A stretch of DNA of 7,239 bases from Alphaproteobacteria bacterium (GTDB lineage Bacteria > Pseudomonadota > Alphaproteobacteria > Micropepsales > Micropepsaceae): assembly GCA_028869725.1 (NCBI GenBank), contig JAGWRJ010000526.1:1-7239 (forward strand), read 5' to 3'. Numbering within the stretch: the stretch's first letter is position 1; each line of letters opens with the position of its first letter. The translations under genes were made by a program, and so were the position numbers. A model generated the notes under the pieces. The model was not told the DNA's origin. It searched no databases and was given only the letters and a program-made list of their open reading frames with translations. Below, piece by piece: positions 1-4,802 of the stretch.

Positions 1-20
1 CAGGTCTGCGGGAGGCTGTC

Positions 21-329
21 ATGCCCGAGCTGAAACTCTCCAAGCTCCCCGACCGCACCCCGGTCAAGATCACCATCACCGTAGCGCCGGATCTCAACGT
101 CGCGTTGTCCCAATATGCGCAGGCCTATCGTGCGGTCTATGGCGAAGCCGAATCCATCGCCGAGCTCATCCCCTACATGCTCGAAGCCTTCCTTGCCGGG
201 GATCGCGGCTTCGCCAAGGCCCGCAAGGAGAGCTTTCCTGAAGGAGCACCGGCCCCACCGCGACGGCCACGCGGGCGGCGGCCGTCAGCTCAGCCTTCAC
301 CACCTTCTACCCCACCACAGGAGGAATAG
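21..329 (+). CDS. DUF2274 domain protein of conjugative-element type
   Basis: A 102-residue protein matching the DUF2274 family as I recall it. It has a short basic N-terminus (PELKLSKLPDRTPVK), then a conserved helical core at about residues 17-65 with the motif LSQYAQAYRAVYG followed by ELIPYMLEAFLAGDRGF. The tail from about residue 70 is rich in proline and arginine and looks disordered. In alphaproteobacterial ICEs this gene usually sits directly after trbI at the end of the Trb mating-pair operon. No biochemical role is established, and a role tied to conjugation is inferred from that context. The ATG at 21 is supported by GGGAGG at 10-15 with a 5-base gap. The stop codon (327-329) directly abuts the next ATG, so the two genes are surely co-transcribed. 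Bases 1-33 in another frame could be the last codons of the upstream gene, but that cannot be confirmed. Confidence 0.85.
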   Translation: MPELKLSKLPDRTPVKITITVAPDLNVALSQYAQAYRAVYGEAESIAELIPYMLEAFLAGDRGFAKARKESFPEGAPAPPRRPRGRRPSAQPSPPSTPPQEE

Positions 330-650
330 ATGTCTGCGATTGGAACATTCACGCCTGCCAAGGATGGCGGCTGGACCGGCAATATTCACACGCTCACCAT
401 CAACGAAAAGCTCCGCTTCGTCCCCAACGACAATCGCGAGCATGACAACGCGCCGGCCTTCCGCGTGCTTGTCGGCCAGTCGCGCATCGGCGATGCCTGG
501 GAAGCGCGCTCCAATGGCGATCCGCCCAAGGACTATCTGCGCGTCAAGCTGGACGATCCGAGCCTCGCCGAGCCGATCAGCGCGGCGCTGTTTCCGGCGG
601 AAGATGGCAGCACGGCACAGCTGGTCTGGAATCGGCATCGGTCAGGCTGA
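330..650 (+). CDS. DUF736 family protein
   Basis: A 106-residue protein of the DUF736 family, common on plasmids and ICEs of Alphaproteobacteria. Recognisable features are the opening IGTFTPAKDGGWTGNI, the central TLTINEKLRFVPND, the strand-rich PAFRVLVG segment, the WEARSN...KDYLRVKLDDPS stretch at about residues 52-78, and the final AALFPAEDG. The length is normal for the family, so the gene looks complete. The function is unknown; members recur near relaxase and trb genes. The start at 330 has a very strong ribosome binding site, AGGAGG at 319-324 with a 5-base gap, lying inside the end of the DUF2274 gene. The stop of that gene immediately precedes this ATG, which suggests translational coupling. 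The gene probably belongs to the same transfer-module transcript. Confidence 0.9.
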   Translation: MSAIGTFTPAKDGGWTGNIHTLTINEKLRFVPNDNREHDNAPAFRVLVGQSRIGDAWEARSNGDPPKDYLRVKLDDPSLAEPISAALFPAEDGSTAQLVWNRHRSG

Positions 651-683
651 CCGAGCGATTGGTCTTGTTGGAGTGGCTGCGCG

Positions 684-869
684 ATGGGAAAGATCGACGA
701 TCGGCAAGATGGCCCCCAAAGGCCAGCGAATGACAATGGGCCGGCGAGCAACGAGCCTCTCGACCCGCGCATTTGCCGCATCGCTGAAGCCATCGGGCGG
801 CACCTGGCCCGCGAGCACGCCAAGCTGCGTTGCCTGCCTGCTGCCAACGACAACGGGTCCCGCCAATAG
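684..869 (+). CDS. Small ANDN-motif hypothetical protein, 61 aa
   Basis: A 61-residue, charged protein of unknown function. It carries PANDNGP at about residues 14-20 and AANDNG near the end (about 53-58), which flank a helical core, DPRICRIAEAIGRHLAREHAK (split: DPRICRIAEAIG then RHLAREHAK). I recall similar short proteins with this IAEAIGRHLARE core and ANDN repeats in sphingomonad and rhizobial mobile elements, which argues that it is a genuine gene rather than a chance frame. It begins 33 bases after DUF736, with GGAG at 670-673 about 10 bases before the ATG, a somewhat weak and distant site. It is probably the last gene of the transfer-associated transcript: a new promoter follows at 927. 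The core could be a small nucleic-acid-binding helix pair, but this is inference only. Confidence 0.68.
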   Translation: MGKIDDRQDGPQRPANDNGPASNEPLDPRICRIAEAIGRHLAREHAKLRCLPAANDNGSRQ

Positions 870-926
870 GAACAGTCGGAACAGCGGGCCGAAGGGGCCC
901 CAGGCTAAATCGGGGCGAGGCAGTCC

Positions 927-972
927 TTGACGGGCGGCGCTACCCGGTATATTATCATGAGGCGATATGATA
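927..972 (+). promoter_or_regulatory. Sigma70-like promoter and candidate operator of the toxin-antitoxin operon
   Basis: TTGACG at 927-932 and TATTAT at 950-955 are separated by exactly 17 bases, close to the sigma70 consensus. This would place the transcription start near 961-963. An inverted repeat, TATCAT (953-958) and ATGATA (967-972), overlaps the -10 element and reaches the toxin start codon. That position suits autoregulation by the winged-helix antitoxin. The predicted leader is only about 10 nucleotides, with GAGG at 959-962 as a possible partial ribosome binding site. The elements are seen in the sequence; operator function is inferred. Confidence 0.6.
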
Positions 973-1382
973 TGGCGTTTGACATACCCGGGCACCAGCT
1001 CGAGTTCCTGCTGGCCTTCGATGGGCGCATCCACCATCTTGAAGAGGGTTATTGGATCAAATTCGAGGTCAAAGCCGTCGAGGCGGGAGCGGAGCGCCCA
1101 CATGGTTTGTCCTACGCGTTCACGCTCCATGCGCCGAATGGCCGGCGGCTGGTCGGCTTTGACAATGCGCACGGTGTTCCGCCCCTTGGTTCAAGGTTCA
1201 AGAGGCGTCCGCAAGCGAACGACCATTGGCACCGCACGGAGAACGATCCGGGGCGACCTTATGAATTCAAAGATGTTGAGACGTTGATCGACGACTTCTT
1301 CAACGAGGTAGAACGGGTGCTCAACGAGCATGGGGTTGCGACAACGGTTATCGCGGTTGAAGAGACCCGGAGGTCTGAATGA
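972..1382 (+). CDS. TumE/DUF6516-like toxin of a toxin-antitoxin pair
   Basis: A 136-residue protein resembling the TumE (DUF6516) toxin family. The recognisable part is the second half: RLVGFDNAHG (about residues 53-62), then HWHRTENDPGRPYEF and a C-terminal helix ETLIDDFFNEVERVL. The pattern of a phosphate-like binding VGFDN strand followed by an H-x-H segment and a D/E-rich helix is typical of the family, members of which are annotated as toxins beside HTH antitoxins. The molecular target cannot be read from the sequence. The ATG at 972 is preferred over the in-frame ATG at 957 and TTG at 927 because those lie within or before the promoter, while GAGG at 959-962 precedes 972 by 9 bases. 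The stop overlaps the next gene as ATGA (1379-1382). Toxin-first order resembles hicAB and higBA arrangements. Confidence 0.78.
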   Translation: MAFDIPGHQLEFLLAFDGRIHHLEEGYWIKFEVKAVEAGAERPHGLSYAFTLHAPNGRRLVGFDNAHGVPPLGSRFKRRPQANDHWHRTENDPGRPYEFKDVETLIDDFFNEVERVLNEHGVATTVIAVEETRRSE

Positions 1383-1756
1383 CGAAGTATAAGATTCAGA
1401 GTTTGCGATCGTTGCGCGACGAGATGAAGGCCGTCGCGCGCGGCGAGAAGCCGGCGCCAAACGATGCTGCGAAACCCTCCTTCAATTCAGTCGAAGCTCT
1501 GGTGCGGCTGTTGACGCCTGAAAACCGCCGGCTGCTCGCGCTGATCCGCGATCACCAGCCTCGGTCTGTCGCCGAGCTGGTACAGCTGTCCGGACGCGCG
1601 CAACCGAACCTGACGCGGACACTGGCGAAGCTGGAGGCTGCGGGCTTCGTCACGATGACAGTGTCCGGTCGCCGGAAGGCGCCAAAGACGAGAGTCAAGA
1701 AGATCTTGGTCGAGATTGACCCCTACAGCGAGAATGATCGACTGCGCGTGGCCTGA
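1379..1756 (+). CDS. Winged helix-turn-helix antitoxin/regulator (MarR/ArsR-like)
   Basis: A 125-residue DNA-binding protein. The basic N-terminal segment (residues 1-35) is probably flexible and may be the part that binds the toxin. Residues about 38-91 form a winged helix-turn-helix: a first helix around VEALVRLLTPENRRLLALI, then RSVAELVQLSGRAQPNLTRTL, and LEAAGFVTM leading into a basic wing, SGRRKAPKTRVKK (96-108). This resembles the HTH proteins annotated with TumE-type toxins. The start is well supported by GGAGG at 1369-1373, five bases before the ATG, inside the toxin gene, and the ATGA overlap implies coupled translation. It is the probable repressor of the promoter at 927-955 and the neutraliser of the toxin; both roles are inferred from context. 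The acidic, flexible C-terminus (DPYSENDRLRVA) has no known function. Confidence 0.8.
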   Translation: MTKYKIQSLRSLRDEMKAVARGEKPAPNDAAKPSFNSVEALVRLLTPENRRLLALIRDHQPRSVAELVQLSGRAQPNLTRTLAKLEAAGFVTMTVSGRRKAPKTRVKKILVEIDPYSENDRLRVA

Positions 1757-1812
1757 CAGTATGTGAGCCACAGTAAGGTGTGGGTCGTAGGCAGTTTGAT
1801 GGAGGCGAAAAT

Positions 1813-3462
1813 ATGAGCACGAGAGTTGCAATCTACGCCCGCTACTCGTCCGACAACCAGAGCGTCGCTTCAATCGATGATCAGTGCCGCGTCTGCCATG
1901 TCTATGCCACGCGCGAGAAGTGGCGCGTGGTCAGCATATACAAGGACCCCGCCATTTCGGGCGCGAGCGTGACTTTGCGGCCAGGAGTGCAGGCGCTCCT
2001 GCAGGATGCCCATCGGAAGAAGTTCGATATCGTGCTGGCAGAGGCGCTCGACCGCGTATCCCGCGATCAGGCGGACATTGCGATCCTGTTCAAGCATCTG
2101 CGCTTTGCTGGCGTGCAGATCGTTACCCTGGCCGAAGGCGAAATCTCCGAGCTGCACGTCGGCCTCAAGGGGACAATGAACGCGTTGTTTCTGAAGGACC
2201 TCGCAGCCAAGACCCATCGTGGCATGCAAGGACGAGTCGAGAAAGGTAAGGCGGGGGGAGGGCTCTGTTACGGATATGACGTCGTCAAGCGCACCAACAG
2301 CGAGGGCGAGCCGCTTCGTGGGGAGCGCGCCATTAACGAAGCTGAAGCGCAGATTGCCCGGCGCATCTTCCGGGAGTTTGCCGCTGGAAAAAGCCCCCGG
2401 GCAATCGCGGCCGATCTGAATAGCGAAGGTGTCCCGGGCCCACTCGGCCGGGCCTGGGGCGACACGACCATCCGTGGCCATGTCTGCCGTGGCACCGGCA
2501 TCATCAACAACGAGCTCTATGCTGGGGTGCTCGTGTGGAACCGGCAACGCTATGTCAAAGATCCGAGCTCGGGTCGGCGCGTTTCGCGGCCGAATCCGGA
2601 ATCCGAGTGGATCAGGACCGAAGTTCCGGAGCTGCGCATCGTCGATGATTCGCTCTGGCATCGTACAAGGGCCTATCAGGCAGAACTGGCGAAACGATTC
2701 GAGGCAACGACGATCGGTGTGCGGGAAGCACGCGCTAAACGCATCCACAGCTTGCGCCGGCCTGCTTTCCTGTTATCCGGGCTCCTCGCTTGCGGCTGTT
2801 GCGGCGGCAAGTATGGCATCATCGCGCGAGACCGCTACGGCTGTCTCAATTACTATCGGCGCAGCACGTGTGAGAACAACCGCACAGTGGCCCGAGACCA
2901 GATTGAGCGCAGGGCCCTGGCGGGCCTTCAGGACAAACTCGTTTCGGCCGATGCCGTCGCCTTGGCGGTGCGGGCCTATGTGGAACAGACCAATCGGCAA
3001 AACCAGGAACGCCGCGCACAAATGGAGGTCGATCGCCGGGCGCTCGAAAAGGTCGACCGCGCGGTTCAGGGTATCATGCAGGCCATCGAGGATGGCATGT
3101 ATCAGCCGTCCATGAAGGTGCGGATGGAGGAGCTGGAGCGCCAGAAGGCAGACATCGCGGCTCGCATGGCCGGCGCGCCGGCCGATGTACCCGACGTTCA
3201 TCCGAATATCGCCGAGCTTTACCGCATCCAGGTCGCAAGGCTGGCAACCGCCTTGGCGGACCCCGAGACCCATGCCGAAGCTGCGGCGGATATCCGTTCG
3301 CTTGTCGGCGAGGTGGTGATTACGCCTGGGACGGGTCGGGGCGAATTTTCGGCCGTCTTACGCGGCGAGCTGATGGGGATTTTGGGCTTGGCTGCAGAGG
3401 GAACTGGGCCTCCCGAATCCGAAGTTATAATAAACGAGCCTGCGGGCCCCCGCAACCAATAA
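1813..3462 (+). CDS. Large serine recombinase (recombinase family protein)
   Basis: A 549-residue large serine recombinase, full length for the family. The N-terminal resolvase domain (about 1-145) has VAIYARYSSDNQ with the nucleophile at Ser12 or Ser13, the nearby Arg10, and the second catalytic cluster ALDRVSRD (Asp80, Arg81, Arg84). The recombinase domain follows (about 150-290; GGGLCYGYDVV, then RAIAADLNSEGVPGP). A zinc ribbon with Cys327/Cys330 and Cys344/Cys353 comes next, then a coiled-coil stretch (about 385-455; EQTNRQNQERRAQ, LERQKADIAARM). Such enzymes catalyse directional site-specific integration or excision between short att sites. The ATG at 1813 is chosen because GGAGG lies at 1801-1805; a longer in-frame start at 1780 has no such site. 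All catalytic residues are present, so it looks active. Its place after transfer genes suggests it is the ICE integrase. A phage or transposon origin is also possible. Confidence 0.93.
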   Translation: MSTRVAIYARYSSDNQSVASIDDQCRVCHVYATREKWRVVSIYKDPAISGASVTLRPGVQALLQDAHRKKFDIVLAEALDRVSRDQADIAILFKHLRFAGVQIVTLAEGEISELHVGLKGTMNALFLKDLAAKTHRGMQGRVEKGKAGGGLCYGYDVVKRTNSEGEPLRGERAINEAEAQIARRIFREFAAGKSPRAIAADLNSEGVPGPLGRAWGDTTIRGHVCRGTGIINNELYAGVLVWNRQRYVKDPSSGRRVSRPNPESEWIRTEVPELRIVDDSLWHRTRAYQAELAKRFEATTIGVREARAKRIHSLRRPAFLLSGLLACGCCGGKYGIIARDRYGCLNYYRRSTCENNRTVARDQIERRALAGLQDKLVSADAVALAVRAYVEQTNRQNQERRAQMEVDRRALEKVDRAVQGIMQAIEDGMYQPSMKVRMEELERQKADIAARMAGAPADVPDVHPNIAELYRIQVARLATALADPETHAEAAADIRSLVGEVVITPGTGRGEFSAVLRGELMGILGLAAEGTGPPESEVIINEPAGPRNQ

Positions 3463-3466
3463 AATC

Positions 3467-3499
3467 AAGGCCTTAGCGATTTTTCGCTAAGGCCTTTTT
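3467..3499 (+). terminator. Intrinsic terminator after the serine recombinase
   Basis: A perfect 13-bp stem (arms 3467-3479 and 3484-3496; AAGGCCTTAGCGA and its complement) with a TTTT loop is followed by T's through 3499. It begins four bases after the recombinase stop codon. The left arm also starts with A's (after AAAATC), so it may work less strongly in reverse for minus-strand transcripts. Confidence 0.9.
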
Positions 3500-3627
3500 G
3501 CTGTCAGGGCGCAATTTGGGCACAGTCAGGCACAGCGATGCCCCGCATCCCTCAACATTTCTCAAGAGCCGCCGGACGTCTTGTCCTTCCACCGCGCTGG
3601 CGGTTCAAGTTGTCACGTGGGTAGAGC
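3500..3627. other. Gene-free spacer after the recombinase; possible element boundary
   Basis: I see no credible gene here. Two copies of GGCACAG (3519-3525 and 3529-3535) sit ten bases apart, and GTCAGG occurs at 3503-3508 and 3525-3530. Short repeats just beyond a recombinase gene could belong to an attachment region, but nothing here proves an att core. The stretch also marks the change from plus-strand mobile-element genes to minus-strand decayed genes. Confidence 0.35.
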
Positions 3628-3969
3628 CTATAACGCATCGCACTGGTCCGCGTGCTTTTACGCGTTCTCGAGCTTCAGCTTTTCGAGATTGAACAGCTTC
3701 CAGCGTATGCCTGGAAGCTGGACCTGAGCGCGGCCCGCGGCGGATATCGCCTCCATGATCCGGTTGAGTGCCTCGCCTATGTGCTTCAAGGAAGCGCCAC
3801 GATCTTCGATAGGCAGATAGGTCAGATCGATATCGACTGATGGACCCGGCATGTCGCGATAGAACAGGTTGATCGCCGTGCCACCCTTCAACGCGAAGGC
3901 TCCCTCCTTGGCAATGCGTGGAAACACCTCAATAAGCAGGCGTACCTGGTCGACGTAACGTTCAAGCAT
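3628..3969 (-). pseudogene. Decayed AbiEii-type nucleotidyltransferase toxin
   Basis: This is the remnant of an AbiEii-family nucleotidyltransferase, the toxin of type IV AbiE toxin-antitoxin systems. The N-terminal half is well preserved: MLERYVDQVRLLIEVFPRIA, then the KGGTAINLF loop (about residues 27-35) and the SVDIDLTYLP segment (about 43-52) holding the D-x-D metal ligands. After about residue 75 (EAISAAGRA) it jumps to what I recognise as a C-terminal family motif, LPGIRWKLFNLEKLK, so most of the middle is missing. A TAA at 3658-3660 then interrupts the tail, but the same frame still reads KHADQCDAL beyond it until TAG at 3628-3630. The family length is roughly 300 residues, against 103 before the stop here. 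GAAGGA lies five bases before the ATG at 3969. The AbiEi antitoxin gene expected upstream is absent; hipA debris lies there instead. Confidence 0.75.
3694..3720. repeat. 10-bp perfect inverted repeat inside the abiEii remnant
   Basis: CAGCTTCCAG (3694-3703) and CTGGAAGCTG (3711-3720) are perfect inverted copies separated by CGTATGC. On the minus strand the repeat encodes the QLPGIRWKL stretch, at the point where the internally deleted gene resumes. It may simply reflect codons of that conserved motif, or it may have helped deletion by forming a hairpin. Confidence 0.6.
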
Positions 3970-4002
3970 CGGCGTCCTTCGTTTCGGACGCCGGGATCTG
4001 GC

Positions 4003-4119
4003 GTCGCCCGCCTCAGCCGCCAGCACGGCGGCGATATTGGCGGAATTGCGCCCTTCCTACCTGTCTTCGGGATAGATACCAAATAGCTGGGCGAAGTCTT
4101 CCATGTGCACGCGGCTTCC
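4003..4119 (-). pseudogene. hipA central fragment
   Basis: Read on the minus strand, this short piece gives GSRVHMEDFAQLFGIYPEDR, then a TAG stop (4057-4059) where HipA proteins usually have an aromatic residue, then EGRNSANIAAVLAAEAGD. The HMEDFAQLFG...YPED pattern followed by a NIA-VLAAE helix is characteristic of the central HipA-like kinase region, around residue 200 of about 420. The downstream kinase core, including the catalytic N-x-D-x-H-x-K-N region, is missing. The frame runs straight on into the abiEii remnant, so a deletion has joined the two genes at about 3970-4003. It lies in the same frame as the N-terminal fragment on the far side of an insertion-sequence scar. It is non-functional. 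Confidence 0.7.
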
Positions 4120-4183
4120 GGGCCAAACCGAATCGGACAATCGATGTGCTACCAAAACCGGACATCTTTACGTGCTACCGACA
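4120..4183 (-). mobile_element. Probable insertion-sequence end (IS21-like), left as a scar in hipA
   Basis: Between the two hipA pieces lies non-HipA sequence. Read on the minus strand it starts TGTCGGTAGCACG and contains two copies of a composite repeat, GGTAGCAC-N6/7-TGTCCG, about 26 bases apart (forward-strand copies near 4134-4153 and 4159-4179). Multiple internal repeats at a terminus beginning TGT are a feature of IS21-family ends, which bind transposase. No transposase gene remains, so only one end survives, presumably after a deletion that also removed part of hipA. The repeats are seen directly; the IS21 assignment is by resemblance. Confidence 0.45.
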
Positions 4184-4512
4184 CTGCCAGAGAAGGATGT
4201 GCCAGAGAAGGATGACTCCCGCCCGGGTTTCACGCCCGCTTTGGCAGCGAGGTAGTCGCGCAAGGCGCCTTCCGGTAGCAGATTGGAGAAGAAGGCTGGC
4301 AGGCGTGTTGCCATCGGTTTGACCGTCGTCACCAGCCCGCCGGACGCGCTCTTATAGGACAGGCTCAGCGTCGGGCGGGTGGAGTCATGGACGTAAGCCT
4401 GGTCGACGGCGAAGAGATGGCTGTCACCCGGATAGGCGATTGATGACGCCAACCCGACAAGCCTTTTCTGGCCATAGGAGGGTCAGTCGAGTGTCGGCTT
4501 CCATGGTTCCAT
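4184..4512 (-). pseudogene. hipA N-terminal fragment
   Basis: The minus strand encodes the N-terminal subdomain of a HipA-family serine/threonine kinase toxin. It reads YGQKRLVGLASSIAYPGDS, then AVDQAYVHDSTRPTLSLSYK, and RLPAFFSNLLPEGALRDYLA followed by KAGVKPGRE. The FFSNLLPEG-LRDYLA-AGVKP block is the clearest HipA signature. Homology ends at GRE, where HipA proteins normally continue with an FLL segment; here the tandem duplication and insertion-sequence scar follow. A possible start, MEPWKPTLD at 4512, is cut by TGA (4483-4485) before the conserved part, so even this end is disrupted. No HipB-like helix-turn-helix gene, the usual partner, is visible upstream (4513-4802). The piece would have fed the same reading frame as the central fragment. 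Confidence is high for the family and for loss of function, lower for the exact start. Confidence 0.75.
4185..4214. repeat. 15-bp perfect tandem duplication
   Basis: TGCCAGAGAAGGATG occurs twice back to back (4185-4199 and 4200-4214). It sits exactly between the probable insertion-sequence end and the last recognisable hipA N-terminal codons (VKPGRE). It is longer than an ordinary IS21 target duplication, so slippage or an imprecise rearrangement at the junction is more likely. Confidence 0.9.
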
Positions 4513-4802
4513 TATTAGAGCTTTCGCTCTACCGCGCCGGTATTGAGGGTTATTGTTGCCGCAGATTAGTCGAGCCCTTGCGCGCAACTTGATCGAGATC
4601 AAAAAGGGCGCCCGCAAAGGTCGCCACTGTCCACGCGCGGACAAATCTATCAATCCGCTTGCGGGCAGGTTGACTCCGGAACTGTTGCTCGCAGATGTCC
4701 CGACATTTGCCGTGCTCGACGGATCGATGCCCACAATGGGCTAACGCATCGGCTCATTTCCGACATTGGAATTCTGGGCTCCGGCCAAGGAAGGTAATCG
4801 CT
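4513..4802. other. Gene-poor spacer upstream of the slipin gene
   Basis: I find no convincing gene. Open frames of 60-85 codons exist on both strands (plus strand 4553-4744, minus strand 4483-4734), but neither has a family pattern I recognise or a good ribosome binding site. Structure is present. TAGAGC/GCTCTA (4516-4521 and 4526-4531) forms a six-pair hairpin that has a GAAA tetraloop on the minus strand. GCCCA/TGGGC (4729-4733 and 4737-4741) competes with CGATGC/GCATCG (4725-4730 and 4746-4751). A weak promoter for the slipin gene may lie here, but none stands out. Confidence 0.4.

Noticed and set aside
1..33. Last codons of trbI or another upstream gene (frame ending at TGA 31-33)
   Set aside because: This is plausible from the usual gene order, but ten codons are too few to recognise the protein.
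115..930. A 271-codon plus-strand open frame overlapping DUF2274, DUF736 and the small protein
   Set aside because: It is out of frame with three genes that have good start sites and family signatures, and its translation is low-complexity Arg/Pro/Ser.
927..971. Longer toxin starts at TTG 927 or ATG 957
   Set aside because: TTG 927 is the first base of the -35 element and ATG 957 overlaps the predicted transcription start region. ATG 972 has the better-placed GAGG.
1870..2748. A 292-codon open frame on the minus strand
   Set aside because: It lies wholly antisense to the serine recombinase, whose motifs are clear. It has no family pattern and is explained by high GC content.
3498..3692. A 64-codon plus-strand open frame after the terminator
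   Set aside because: It starts in the terminator T-tract, has no ribosome binding site or family pattern, and overlaps the abiEii remnant.
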